A DNA stretch of 64,000 bases from Rhizobium sp. AC27/96. Its GTDB lineage: Bacteria > Pseudomonadota > Alphaproteobacteria > Rhizobiales > Rhizobiaceae. Made by a program: the position numbers and the translations under genes. Positions 31,804 to 41,323 of this stretch are shown here, piece by piece; positions within the stretch are counted from its first letter, which is position 1, and the number at the start of each line of letters is the position of its first letter. The notes under the pieces are model-generated. The model did not search any database and was not told the origin of the DNA. It saw nothing but the letters and a program-made list of their open reading frames with translations. Location: positions 21,164 to 85,163 of the forward strand of contig NZ_LXKN01000020.1 of the NCBI RefSeq assembly GCF_001692325.1, in the 5' to 3' direction.

Positions 31804-34158
31804 ATGTTCATGCACGATCCGATCATCCGCTCCGTCCTCCTGGCGGAATTGCTCTCGCGGCCGGAGCCCATCGTCGTGCTGGAGGCGCCAGCCGGCATGG
31901 GCAAGTCATCCATGTTGCATCATGTTGCCCGTCATTTTGGCGTCGAGGTCGAGCGCGGGCCGGCGCTGTCGGCCGAGGTGACGCCAGGGGCGGTAAAGGT
32001 CTGGGACATCCCGCCCTACGCGAAGCCGGAGCCGCTTGCCGATGCTTTTGCCGCCGGCGCGGCGCGCATCTTCATTGCGAAGCGGCCGGACGTGGTTCTG
32101 CCCGGCCTGTCGCGCGCGCTGGTCTATGGCAATGCTCATGTGGTCGATCCGAACCACTTGCTGTTAAGCGATGCTGAACTTGCAGATATTTTCGGTGACG
32201 GAGCCGAAGCCGTCCGCAAGAGTTCGGGCGGCTGGCCTCTCGCCGCCTTCAGATCCAAACTTGCCGGCACTGCGCTGATCGATTTTCTTGCCAACGAAAT
32301 GCTTCGCCCGATGCCGGCAACAGCGCTTGTCGATCTGCGTACGTTGCTTGATGGGCGCGGCACGCGCTCGAAATCCGAATACCCGCTGATCCCATTTGAA
32401 AGAGATGGCGGCATCAATACACCGGCCGTTGCAGGAGAGCTCGGCACCGCTTTGGATGTCGTCATCGAGGAGCGCCTAAGCGTTGCTGCCGAGGCTAAGG
32501 CGATTGCCGAGGCCTTTGTCGAAAGTGGGCGCCCGGTCGATGCTATCCTGACCTTTCAGCGTGCGGGCTTCTTCGATAGCGCATTGCGCGTCTTCAACGA
32601 TGAGCACGGCGATTTCTTTCTCTATTTCCACGGGCCGGACGCGTTCGAACGCGTTCTTTCAGGCTTTCCGCGCAGTTTCGCATTGCAGACGGAGGCGCTG
32701 GTATTGTCGCTTGCCTTGCAGGCGCTGAAGAAAGGCGATGTGTCGCGGGCGCGACGCCTGCTCGCCGATCGTTTTGGCGATCTTGCCAATGATCCTGAAG
32801 CGGTGTTTTCCCCCCGTTCGGTCTTTTCCAGGGAGTTTCGGGCATTTCGGCTGCTGATGCTGATCTATGACGACTATTTCTTCTCGGAGGAACTGCTGGA
32901 TCGCTGCTTTGCGCTCGTGGCCGAATTTCCGATCGATGATCATCTCTTCCGGGGCAGCTTCTACAATTCGATCCTCGAATTCTACATTCGCAACCGCCGT
33001 TTTGCGGAGGCCGAGGATGTGGCGCAGCGCGCCATGTATCACTATGAATGCGCCAAATCGCCAATGCTCGCCTTCTATATCAGCCTGCATAGGGCGTTGA
33101 TCCGGCTGCTGATGGGCGATGCGCTGGCTGCGCGCAAGCATGCGGCACTCTCCGCCAAGAGCCTGGCCGAAGTTCCGTTCGAAAGTCCAAATGATGCGCG
33201 CCTTCAGGTGCTCCTCGAAGCCTGTATCGAGTACGAGTCCGGACGGGCTGAGCCGCTGTCCCGTTTTCTCAGTCTGGAGATGGACGATTTTTCGCACGGT
33301 GAAATCTGGCCGAGCCTGCTTGAACTGGCACTGCACTACGGCAGCCAGGCGCTTGGAAGCCATTTTTCGACAATCGCGGCAAGAAGCTTCCTCGACCGCT
33401 GGCGCGTCTACCAGGTGTCGAACCGGCAATTCCAGGTCATGATCGAAATCCGCGAGGTCGCCGTCCTGCAAAATGCCAATCGCTGGCAGGAAGCCGCGGA
33501 GCGCCTGAACGCGATTGACTCGCGCATCGACCGAAACTGGGTGCTCGGCTCCAATCAGGTGCTGGAGCGCATGGACAACAGAGACGAGATGGCTCTGGTG
33601 TTGGCGTGGATGCGGCAGATGGTCTATGAGCAGCCCACATGGGAGGGTCTCGATGATTTGATCGCCGATCTCATGCGTAATCTCAACATTACCGATCGCC
33701 AGCGGATCAGCCTGGAAATCTGGCTTGCCTACATCGCCAAGCGGCAGCGAAATCTCACCCGCGCGCGTTCCATTCTCCAGAAGACATTCGAGGATTGCGC
33801 GCGGCTGGGGGCGATCGCGCCCTTGTCGGAGGAGCGGGTTCTACTGGACGAATTGATCAGCAATGAACGCATTGGCGGCTTCCTGGCCACATCGCTTGCG
33901 GCAAAGCAGATCATCCGCAAATTGCGCGACAGCGGCCGGCTTTCGACCGGTCCCGGCGAGCGTAGCAACCTCTCACGCCGTGAAAGCAAGATCCTGCTGA
34001 TGATATCGGAAGGTGCGGCCAACAAATACATCGCCCATACGCTCGGGCTCAGCGAGGCGACGGTGAAGTTTCATCTCGGAAATGTCTATCGCAAGCTTGG
34101 CTGCCGCAATCGGCAGGAAGCGATCGGAACTGCGCGCGCACTGGGTATGGTCAGCTGA
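31804..34158 (+). CDS. Large LuxR-family regulator with N-terminal P-loop (MalT-like)
   Basis: This is a 784-residue cytosolic regulator. A P-loop, EAPAGMGKSS, lies at 27-36, though the rest of the expected NTPase domain is short and weakly conserved. A long helical middle part, about residues 200-700, is probably TPR-like. The C-terminal LuxR helix-turn-helix begins at SRRESKILLMISEGAANKYI and continues as LGLSEATVKFHLGNVYRKLG. The plan resembles MalT/LAL regulators, which bind an inducer and ATP and then activate transcription. It sits 314 bases upstream of the peptide-type importer/HyuA/DUF917 operon on the same strand and is its probable activator. Confidence 0.87.
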   Translation: MFMHDPIIRSVLLAELLSRPEPIVVLEAPAGMGKSSMLHHVARHFGVEVERGPALSAEVTPGAVKVWDIPPYAKPEPLADAFAAGAARIFIAKRPDVVLPGLSRALVYGNAHVVDPNHLLLSDAELADIFGDGAEAVRKSSGGWPLAAFRSKLAGTALIDFLANEMLRPMPATALVDLRTLLDGRGTRSKSEYPLIPFERDGGINTPAVAGELGTALDVVIEERLSVAAEAKAIAEAFVESGRPVDAILTFQRAGFFDSALRVFNDEHGDFFLYFHGPDAFERVLSGFPRSFALQTEALVLSLALQALKKGDVSRARRLLADRFGDLANDPEAVFSPRSVFSREFRAFRLLMLIYDDYFFSEELLDRCFALVAEFPIDDHLFRGSFYNSILEFYIRNRRFAEAEDVAQRAMYHYECAKSPMLAFYISLHRALIRLLMGDALAARKHAALSAKSLAEVPFESPNDARLQVLLEACIEYESGRAEPLSRFLSLEMDDFSHGEIWPSLLELALHYGSQALGSHFSTIAARSFLDRWRVYQVSNRQFQVMIEIREVAVLQNANRWQEAAERLNAIDSRIDRNWVLGSNQVLERMDNRDEMALVLAWMRQMVYEQPTWEGLDDLIADLMRNLNITDRQRISLEIWLAYIAKRQRNLTRARSILQKTFEDCARLGAIAPLSEERVLLDELISNERIGGFLATSLAAKQIIRKLRDSGRLSTGPGERSNLSRRESKILLMISEGAANKYIAHTLGLSEATVKFHLGNVYRKLGCRNRQEAIGTARALGMVS

Positions 34159-34160
34159 CG

Positions 34161-34177
34161 CCTCGTTGATGGCGAGG
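34161..34177 (+). terminator. Short hairpin after the LuxR gene
   Basis: CCTCG and CGAGG form a 5-bp stem with a 7-nt loop, two bases after the stop, followed by TTAT. It is a weak candidate. Confidence 0.3.
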
Positions 34178-34472
34178 TTATGCCTGTCACAGGACGACAA
34201 AACCTATACCATTTAATCAAAAACCTAGACTTGGTTCGTGTTGGCGCGCCGGGTTGCCTATGCAATCTTTTCCATACGGCTTCTAAGGCTTTGATGAGCG
34301 AAGGAGCCCGGATGCGTACTCACGCTGTCGGCGACCCAAGCGCCGGATGCCGTCGAGCATCGTCCCGCATGATTGACGCTCCACTCCATAGGCGCACGAA
34401 GACGCCGGAGCGAACTCTAGACATAAGCGGGCAAAAGCTCGCAGGGAACCTTGAACCGAACCGGGAGATTGC
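34178..34472 (+). other. Leader region of the peptide-type ABC operon
   Basis: No convincing gene lies in these 295 bases. A short AT-rich stretch at about 34200-34235 (AAAACCTATACCATTTAATC) is the likeliest promoter zone. The ribosome site before the binding-protein ATG is the weak GGGAG at 34461-34465. I saw no clear operator for the LuxR-type regulator. Confidence 0.35.
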
Positions 34473-36032
34473 ATGAGCAAGCTTAGATTGATTGCGTCGA
34501 CTGCACTTGCCGCCCTTGTCGCAGGTATTGCGGGAACGGCTGCGGCCAAGACGGTCGTGACCATGAATACTGTTCAGATTTTCGGCACGATCGATCCGGC
34601 CAAAATCTCCGACTACACCGACTATATGGCGGCAGTGAACCTTTACGATGGTCTGATCACCGTCGATTCGACGGGCAATCTGCAGCCGGAACTCGCCGAG
34701 AGCTGGACGGTCTCTCCCGATGCGAAGGAAGTGACCTTCAAGCTTCGCGCCGACGCCCATTTCACCGATGGTTCGCCTGTCAAAGCGTCCGACGTCGTTT
34801 ACTCCTTCGAGCGCCTGCTGAAGATCAACCAGGGTCCCGCCAATCTTTTTGCCGATGTGCTGAAGCCTGGCTCCGTCACTGCCGTTGACGCGCATACAGT
34901 GAAGTTTACGCTCTCCAAGGCCTTCGCGCCGTTCCTCAGCACCGTGCCTGCCGTCTTCATCCTCAACGCTGACGTCGTCCAGAAAAACGCCGGCAGCGAC
35001 GATGGCCAGACTTATCTCGCAACCAACGCCGCCGGTGCCGGTCCCTACACGCTGAAGGCCTGGGATCGCGGTGCGTCGATGACGATCGAGCGTGATCCGA
35101 AATACTACAAGGGTTTTGGCGAAGGTCCGATCGACGAGGTCCGCTGGATCATCACCAATGACGAGGCGACCGTCCGCTCGCTTGCCGCATCGGGCGAGCT
35201 GACGATGAGCAGCCAGTACCAGTCACCCGATACCTACAAGGCATTGAAGGAGATGGGCCGTTTCAACATCGTCAGCAGTGATACGACGATCGGTTTCTAC
35301 CTGAAGCTCAATACCAAGGTGCCGCCCACGGATGACATCCATATCCGCAAGGCACTCGCCTACGCCACCGACTACGACACGGTGCGCAACGTCATCGTGC
35401 CGGGCGGTCAGTTGAATGGCCCGCTGCCTCCCGGATTTGCCGATTTTTATGCCAACGACCTTCAGGCACCGAAGTTCGATATGGATGCGGCCAAGGCCGA
35501 GATTGCCCAGTCGAAATATGCCGGCCAGGAAATCCCGATCACGCTCGGCTATGTCGCCGGCACCAAGTTCGAGGAAGAGATCAGCCTGCTGATGCAATCG
35601 AACCTCGAGCAACTCGGCTTCAAGGTGACGCAGCAGGCCGATCCGTGGAACCGCATCACCGAGATTTCCAACAAGGTCGACACGACACCTGCCGTCAGCC
35701 AGATATTCTTCGGCCCGACCTATCCGTCGCCGGACTCGATGTTCTTCACGCAGTATCATTCGAAGGCTGCCGGTACCTGGGCCTCGGCGGAATGGCTGCA
35801 GGACCCGGCCATCGACGCCTTGATCGACAAGGCGCGTGAAACGGCAGACGCCAAACAGCAGGCCGATATCTACAAGGAATTGCAGCACAAGATCGTCGAT
35901 CTGCAGCCGGATGTCTTCCTGCAAACACAGACGGTTCAGCATGCCATGGACAAGTGCCTCGAAGGCTTCCACGCCGTGCCCATGCAGTCTTTCGACTACA
36001 AGTTCACGCGCTACAGCTGGACCTGCAAATAG
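34473..36032 (+). CDS. Peptide/nickel-type ABC periplasmic binding protein (SBP_bac_5)
   Basis: This is the periplasmic receptor of a Dpp/Opp-type importer, 519 residues. A signal peptide, MSKLRLIASTALAALVAGIA, is cleaved near AAA-KT. The family segments LAESWTVSPDAKEVTFKLR near residue 73 and VKASDVVYSFERLL near 105 are present. Related receptors bind di- and oligopeptides, but also opines, sugars and cyclic amides. The downstream hydantoinase-like genes suggest a hydantoin, lactam or modified amino acid as ligand. A GNRA-like stable hairpin follows the gene. Confidence 0.92.
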   Translation: MSKLRLIASTALAALVAGIAGTAAAKTVVTMNTVQIFGTIDPAKISDYTDYMAAVNLYDGLITVDSTGNLQPELAESWTVSPDAKEVTFKLRADAHFTDGSPVKASDVVYSFERLLKINQGPANLFADVLKPGSVTAVDAHTVKFTLSKAFAPFLSTVPAVFILNADVVQKNAGSDDGQTYLATNAAGAGPYTLKAWDRGASMTIERDPKYYKGFGEGPIDEVRWIITNDEATVRSLAASGELTMSSQYQSPDTYKALKEMGRFNIVSSDTTIGFYLKLNTKVPPTDDIHIRKALAYATDYDTVRNVIVPGGQLNGPLPPGFADFYANDLQAPKFDMDAAKAEIAQSKYAGQEIPITLGYVAGTKFEEEISLLMQSNLEQLGFKVTQQADPWNRITEISNKVDTTPAVSQIFFGPTYPSPDSMFFTQYHSKAAGTWASAEWLQDPAIDALIDKARETADAKQQADIYKELQHKIVDLQPDVFLQTQTVQHAMDKCLEGFHAVPMQSFDYKFTRYSWTCK

Positions 36033-36082
36033 CGGTTTGCAGGTTCTCCGGGCGGGCTTCTCGTCCGGATTGCTTGAGACAG

Positions 36083-36100
36083 GACGGCCTTCGGGCCGTC
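36083..36100 (+). terminator. UUCG-loop hairpin between receptor and permease genes
   Basis: GACGGCC and GGCCGTC form a perfect 7-bp stem closed by TTCG, an exceptionally stable tetraloop. There is a pyrimidine-rich tract with CTTTTC about 11 bases later. It probably acts as a partial terminator or 3'-end protector that keeps the receptor in excess. Confidence 0.6.
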
Positions 36101-36137
36101 GCCATCTCTCCTTTTCGTTCGAGACAGGGCTTGGATA

Positions 36138-37160
36138 TTGGAATTCCTCCTCTTCATGATCAGGCGCGTGCTCTGGTCACTGCTGGTCCTGTTCGGGCTT
36201 TCGGTGGTGATCTTCGCCATTGCCCGCGGAATGCCCGGCGATCCGGTTCGCCTCGCACTTGGGCCGCGCGCCAGCGCGGAACAGGTCGCGCAGCTTCGCG
36301 AGACCATGGGCTTCAACAAGCCTCTGATCCAGCAGTATGGGATCTATGTCTCCGGGCTGGCCGGCGGCGATCTTGGTCTGTCGCTTCTGACGAAACGGCC
36401 TGTCGCCAGCGATATAAGTGAAACCTTTGCCGCCACCTTCGAGCTGGTCCTGACGACGATCACCATAGCCTTCGTTCTCGGTGTCCCCCTTGGCGTGGCC
36501 GCGGCGCGTTGGAAGGATCGCTGGCCAGACAATCTCGTGCGCCTGATCGCCATCTTTTCAGCCGTCACGCCAAGTTTCTTCCTGGCGATCCTGCTGCAGA
36601 TCCTTGCCGGCTATGTCCTGCACATCTTGCCGACAACCGGCCGCTTGCCGCCGAACATGGCTTTCACCCCCGATATCACCGGTCTCCTCAGCGTGGATTC
36701 GCTGCTGCGCGGGCGTCTTGACGTCTTCGGCGAGGCCTTTCGCCATCTTCTGCTTCCATCTCTGGCTCTTGCGGCGGCCACCATGGGCCAGATCGCCCGC
36801 ATCACGCGCTCGTCAATGATCGACGTGGCGAGCCAGGACTATATCGAGGCCAGCCGGGCTTTCGGCATTCCGGAGCGGGTGCGTGTTTTCAAATACATGC
36901 TGCGACCAAGCTTCGTGCCGCCGCTCACCATCTCGGGGCTGGAATTTGCATCGCTCATCGGCAATGCCTTCGTCGTCGAACTGGTCTTCGCATGGCCCGG
37001 CATGGCTGCCTATGGCGTGCGCACCATCATGCAGAAGGATCTCAATGCCGTCATGGGCGTGGTGATCGTCTCCGGCGTCTTCTTCGTGGTCGTCAATCTC
37101 GTCATCGATGTGCTGGTCGGCATGGTCGATCCTCGTATCCGCATTCGAGGGAGGCGCTGA
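36138..37160 (+). CDS. Peptide-type ABC permease, DppB-like
   Basis: This 340-residue inner-membrane permease has about six hydrophobic segments. It has the DppB N-terminal pattern of a first helix followed by GDPVRLALGPRASAEQVAQL, which lies in the periplasm. The EAA loop reads EASRAFGIPERVRVFKYMLR near residue 240. The stop overlaps the next ATG by one base. It forms the channel with the DppC-like permease. Confidence 0.92.
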   Translation: MEFLLFMIRRVLWSLLVLFGLSVVIFAIARGMPGDPVRLALGPRASAEQVAQLRETMGFNKPLIQQYGIYVSGLAGGDLGLSLLTKRPVASDISETFAATFELVLTTITIAFVLGVPLGVAAARWKDRWPDNLVRLIAIFSAVTPSFFLAILLQILAGYVLHILPTTGRLPPNMAFTPDITGLLSVDSLLRGRLDVFGEAFRHLLLPSLALAAATMGQIARITRSSMIDVASQDYIEASRAFGIPERVRVFKYMLRPSFVPPLTISGLEFASLIGNAFVVELVFAWPGMAAYGVRTIMQKDLNAVMGVVIVSGVFFVVVNLVIDVLVGMVDPRIRIRGRR

Positions 37161-38050
37161 TGTCTGAGACCTCGCTGGAAACGTCCGTGCAGCCGCAGCG
37201 CCTCTCCAATGCCTACCAGAATTGGTATCGCTTCTCGCGCAATCCGACGGCTGTCATCGGTGCCGTGATCGTCATCGTTTGTGTGCTGGCCGCACTTCTG
37301 GCGCCATGGATCACACCGCATCCGGAACATGTCGGTGCCGCGGTGAATTTCCGCGCCCGCCATCTGCCGCCGTCGACCGACTATTGGTTTGGGACTGACA
37401 ATGTCGGCCGCGATATCTTCACGCGTGTCGTCTTCGGCATGCGCATCTCGCTCTTGCTGGCGCTGGTGGTTCTCGGCACGGCTGTCCCCGTCGGCACCGT
37501 GCTTGGCATGCTTGCCGGCTATTTCGGCGGTTGGGTCGAGGCCGTCATCATGCGCCTCACCGATATTGCACTGGCCATCCCGCCGCTGGTCATGGCGCTT
37601 GCCGTTGCCGCAGTGCTGTCGCCAAATCTGATTAACTCGCTACTCGCAATCTCCGCGCTCTGGTGGACGTGGCATACGCGGCTGATCTATTCGATCACCA
37701 AGCAGATCCGCAGCCAGGAGTTCATCGAGGCGGCGGAGACGCTTGGGGCGAGCAAGTTCCACATCCTCTTCCGCGAAATTCTGCCGAACTGCGTTTCCGC
37801 GCTCGCCGTCAAGACCTCGCTCGATTGCGGCTTCGTCATCCTGGTCGGTGCGTCCCTTTCGTTCCTCGGCCTCGGCATCCAGCCGCCGACACCGGATCTT
37901 GGAACAATGGTTGCCCAGGGTGCTGCCTTCCTGCCGGATTACTGGTGGGAATCGGTGCTGCCGGGTACCGCCATTCTCTTCGTCGCCCTCGGCTTCAATC
38001 TTCTCGGCGACGGCCTGCGCGACCTCTTCGATGTCCAGGAGGTCCGATGA
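37160..38050 (+). CDS. Peptide-type ABC permease, DppC-like
   Basis: This 296-residue permease has the DppC-type N-terminal helix around VIGAVIVIVCVLAALLAPWI and the conserved YWFGTDNVGRDIFTRVVFG segment near residues 74-92. The EAA loop is IEAAETLGASKFHILFREI. The ATG at 37160 overlaps the previous stop. A longer frame from 36992 is only the shadow of DppB. The stop overlaps the next ATG by four bases. Confidence 0.92.
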   Translation: MSETSLETSVQPQRLSNAYQNWYRFSRNPTAVIGAVIVIVCVLAALLAPWITPHPEHVGAAVNFRARHLPPSTDYWFGTDNVGRDIFTRVVFGMRISLLLALVVLGTAVPVGTVLGMLAGYFGGWVEAVIMRLTDIALAIPPLVMALAVAAVLSPNLINSLLAISALWWTWHTRLIYSITKQIRSQEFIEAAETLGASKFHILFREILPNCVSALAVKTSLDCGFVILVGASLSFLGLGIQPPTPDLGTMVAQGAAFLPDYWWESVLPGTAILFVALGFNLLGDGLRDLFDVQEVR

Positions 38051-38889
38051 GCTTCCCGCTTCTCCGCGTCAACAATCTCTCCGTGGCATTCTCGACCTAT
38101 GGCCGCACCAGCAGGGTGTTGCACAATGTCAGCCTCGACGTTCCCGCCCGTTCCCAGGTCGCCCTGGTCGGCGAGAGCGGCTCCGGCAAGACGGTGACGA
38201 TGAAGGCGATCATGGGGCTGCTGCGCCAGCCGCCGGCCCGCATTCTTGGTGGCGAGATCTATTATGATGGCGCCGATCTGCTGACGATGCCGGACAAGGA
38301 GCGGCTGCGACTGCGCGGCACGGCCATGTCCATGGTATTCCAGGACCCCATGAGTTCGCTCAATCCGGTCTTCACGATCGGCGACCAGATGGGCACGATC
38401 CTGAAATATGCCGACAAGCGCCTGGGCCGCTCGCGCTCGACCAAGGAGCGCATGGCACGCGTCCACCAGGTTCTCGATCAGGTGCGGATGCGCGATCCCG
38501 AGCGGATTTCCCGGTCCTACCCGATCGAGCTATCCGGCGGGATGCGGCAACGTGTGTTGATCGCCATGGCGCTGTTGAGCGAGCCGCAACTGCTGATCGC
38601 AGATGAGCCCGGTACAGCACTCGACGTGACGACCCAGGCCCAGATCCTCAAGCTGTTGAAGGATCTGGTCGAGGAACGCGGGCTCGCTTTGTTGATGATC
38701 ACCCATAATCTCGGCGTGGTCAGGGAAACCTCGAACTACGTCTACGTCATGAACAAGGGCATCATTGTCGAACATGGCGAAACCACAGGTATCTTCGAGA
38801 CGCCACGCGATCCCTACACCCAAAGCCTGATCAACGCGGTACCGCGGCTCACCGGCGGGATGCGCTTTGGCGCGGAGGTGGCACCATGA
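38047..38889 (+). CDS. Peptide-type ABC ATPase, DppD-like
   Basis: This ATPase of 280 residues has Walker A GESGSGKT near residues 43-50, a Q-loop VFQDPMSSLNP, the signature ELSGGMRQRVLIAMAL and Walker B LLIADEPGTALDV. It is shorter than DppD of enterics (about 327), mainly at the C-terminal oligopeptide-transporter extension. The atypical GTALD in place of STALD is minor. It is coupled to the genes on both sides by ATGA overlaps. Confidence 0.92.
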   Translation: MSFPLLRVNNLSVAFSTYGRTSRVLHNVSLDVPARSQVALVGESGSGKTVTMKAIMGLLRQPPARILGGEIYYDGADLLTMPDKERLRLRGTAMSMVFQDPMSSLNPVFTIGDQMGTILKYADKRLGRSRSTKERMARVHQVLDQVRMRDPERISRSYPIELSGGMRQRVLIAMALLSEPQLLIADEPGTALDVTTQAQILKLLKDLVEERGLALLMITHNLGVVRETSNYVYVMNKGIIVEHGETTGIFETPRDPYTQSLINAVPRLTGGMRFGAEVAP

Positions 38890-39770
38890 GCGCGCCCATG
38901 TTGGAAATTCGCAAGCTGTGCAAATCCTTCCCCGTGCGCAATGCCTTCGGGCGGCAGATCGGTGCAGTTGCCGCGGTCGATGAGGTCTCGTTTTCGATCG
39001 AGAAGGGCCAAGTCTATGGCCTTGCCGGCGAGAGCGGTTCGGGAAAATCGACCATCGCCCGGATGATCATGGGTCTGGAGCGTCCTGATAGCGGCGAGAT
39101 CCTGATCAACGGCGAGAGCCTCTCCAGGCAATCGCGGGGTCATCGTCGGCATGTGCAGATGGTGTTCCAGAACCCCGGTTCCTCCCTTAATCCGCGCCGC
39201 ACGGTTGGCCAATCGGTCATGGTGCCGCTCGATGCCCATGACTATGCCGGCAACAAGCGCCAGCGGGTTTCCGAACTGCTGGAAATGGTGCAGCTGCCGG
39301 CCGATTTCGCCGATCGATATCCGCACGAGCTTTCCGGTGGCCAGAAGCAGCGCGTGGCGATCGCCCGGGCGCTTGCCGTCGAGCCGAAGCTTCTGGTCCT
39401 CGACGAGCCGACCTCGGCGCTCGATGTTTCCGTTCAGGCTAGGGTGATCGACCTTCTCGCCGATCTCGGCCGGCGGATGGAGCTTACCTATCTCTTTATT
39501 TCCCATGATCTTAGCCTGATGCGCAACTTCGCCCGCAGCGTCGGCGTGCTCTATCGCGGTCAGATCGTCGAAACGGGGGCGGTATCCGCCGTCTTCGAAA
39601 ACCCATCCCACGACTACACGCGTCTTCTCCTTGCCTCCGTTCCTGTGATTTCGAAGGAGGAAGAGGCGATGCGCCCGAAAATTCCATTGATCGACGGGGA
39701 AATCCCGACAGCGGAGAAATTGCTCGCACTGCGGGAAGCCGGTCAAACAGCAAGTCACGAACGAGGTTAA
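38886..39770 (+). CDS. Peptide-type ABC ATPase, DppF-like
   Basis: This ATPase of 294 residues has Walker A GESGSGKST near residues 47-55, a Q-loop VFQNPGSSLNP, the signature ELSGGQKQRVAIARAL and Walker B LLVLDEPTSALDVS. It is the second NBD of the importer and overlaps DppD by four bases. The stop is followed after five bases by the hydantoinase-like gene, which makes importer and enzymes one transcript. Confidence 0.93.
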   Translation: MSAPMLEIRKLCKSFPVRNAFGRQIGAVAAVDEVSFSIEKGQVYGLAGESGSGKSTIARMIMGLERPDSGEILINGESLSRQSRGHRRHVQMVFQNPGSSLNPRRTVGQSVMVPLDAHDYAGNKRQRVSELLEMVQLPADFADRYPHELSGGQKQRVAIARALAVEPKLLVLDEPTSALDVSVQARVIDLLADLGRRMELTYLFISHDLSLMRNFARSVGVLYRGQIVETGAVSAVFENPSHDYTRLLLASVPVISKEEEAMRPKIPLIDGEIPTAEKLLALREAGQTASHERG

Positions 39771-39775
39771 GACTG

Positions 39776-41323
39776 ATGATTAGAATTGGTATTGACGTCG
39801 GCGGCACCAATACGGACGCCGTCATCATGAATGGACCGGAGGTGATTGCCGGCGTGAAGTCCGCAACGACGGCGGATGTCATGAGCGGTGTCGTCAACGC
39901 ATTGCGCGATGTTCTCGCGGCTTCGAAAATGGAGGCGTCCGCCGTCGATTTCGTCATGATCGGCACGACGCACTTCACCAACGCCGTGGTCCAGCGCCGC
40001 GATCTCGCACAGACGGCAGCCGTTCGCCTCGGCCTGCCGGCAACCGCCTCGCTGCCGCCGATGGTCGACTGGCCGGAGGATCTGAAGCAGTCGATCGGCA
40101 ATCACGCCTATCTCGCGCATGGCGGCAACGAATTCGATGGCCGGGTGATCTCGCCGCTCGACGAAGACGAGCTCTTGAAGATTGCCGACGACATCAAGGC
40201 CAAGGGCATCAGCACGATCGCCATCACCTCGGTATTTTCCCCCGTCAGCGCCGACTTCGAGAAGCGGGCGGCCGAGATCTTCGTGAAGGCGATCCCCGGT
40301 GCGCATATCACCATGTCGAGCGAGATCGGCCGGATCGGCCTGCTCGAGCGCGAGAATGCGGCGATCATGAACGCCTGCCTGCGCGATCTCTCCGCGCATG
40401 TCATCGATGCCTTCCGCAAGGCGATCAGCGAAGCCGGCATCAAGGGCAAGTTCTTCCTCACCCAGAACGACGGCACGCTGATGGATGCATCCTTTGCCGA
40501 GAAGTTCCCGGTTCTGACCTTTGCCTCCGGTCCCACCAACTCCATGCGTGGTGCAGCCTTCCTCTCCGGCGTCGCAGACGCCATCGTCGTCGACATTGGC
40601 GGTACCACTTCCGACGTCGGCTCGCTGCATAAGGGCTTTCCGCGCCAGGCGACGGTTGCCGTCGAAGTCGGCGGCGTGCGCACCAATTTCCGCATGCCCG
40701 ATGTCTTCTCGATCGGGCTTGGCGGCGGTTCGCATGTCGTCGAAACGGATCAGGGTCTGAAGATCGGTCCGGTTTCGGTCGGCTATCGCATCAAGACGGA
40801 AGCCCTGGTCTTCGGCGGCCAGACGTTGACCACGACCGATATTTCGGTTGCTGCCCGTCATGCCGAACTCGGAGACGCCTCCAAGGTGTCGCACCTCTCC
40901 AAGAATCTGCTCGAGCGCGCCGAGGACAAGATACACGAGATGCTCGAGGATTGCGTCGAGCGTTCGCGGCTCTCGCCCGATCCCCTGCCTGTTATCGTCG
41001 TCGGCGGCGGGTCGATTCTCGTCACCCGTCCCCTTGCCGGCCTTGAGGTGATCAAGCCGTCTCACTTCGGCGTCGCCAATGCCGTGGGTGCGGCGATCGC
41101 CCAGGTCTCGGGCGAAGTCGATCGCGTCTATGCCTTGGCTGAGCTTGGCCGCGAGAAGTCGCTCGAGGATGCGAAGAACCGTGCGATCCAGGCGGCAATT
41201 GCCGCCGGCGCATCGCCGGAATCGATCGAAATCGTCGATGTCGAGGACGTGCCGCTCGCTTATTTGCCGGGCAACGCCACGCGCATCCGCGTCAAAGCCG
41301 TAGGAGAGCTCAATGGCCGCTGA
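39776..41323 (+). CDS. Hydantoinase/oxoprolinase family protein (HyuA-like)
   Basis: This cytosolic protein has 515 residues with the ASKHA-type N-terminal nucleotide motif IRIGIDVGGTNTDAVIM and the second phosphate motif VVDIGGTTSDVGSL near residue 272. Full-length N-methylhydantoinase A and 5-oxoprolinase use ATP to open a cyclic amide. This protein is shorter, about the length of the HyuA form that occurs without the HyuB partner. No hyuB is present, and two DUF917 proteins follow instead. The DUF917 gene starts 11 bases before this stop, so the three enzymes are coupled. The substrate is unknown. Confidence 0.88.
   Translation: MIRIGIDVGGTNTDAVIMNGPEVIAGVKSATTADVMSGVVNALRDVLAASKMEASAVDFVMIGTTHFTNAVVQRRDLAQTAAVRLGLPATASLPPMVDWPEDLKQSIGNHAYLAHGGNEFDGRVISPLDEDELLKIADDIKAKGISTIAITSVFSPVSADFEKRAAEIFVKAIPGAHITMSSEIGRIGLLERENAAIMNACLRDLSAHVIDAFRKAISEAGIKGKFFLTQNDGTLMDASFAEKFPVLTFASGPTNSMRGAAFLSGVADAIVVDIGGTTSDVGSLHKGFPRQATVAVEVGGVRTNFRMPDVFSIGLGGGSHVVETDQGLKIGPVSVGYRIKTEALVFGGQTLTTTDISVAARHAELGDASKVSHLSKNLLERAEDKIHEMLEDCVERSRLSPDPLPVIVVGGGSILVTRPLAGLEVIKPSHFGVANAVGAAIAQVSGEVDRVYALAELGREKSLEDAKNRAIQAAIAAGASPESIEIVDVEDVPLAYLPGNATRIRVKAVGELNGR

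Noticed and set aside
39767..41065. 432-residue open frame on the minus strand opposite the HyuA-like gene
   Set aside because: It is a mirror of a well-supported gene, has no start signal and no recognisable domain. High GC content produces such frames.
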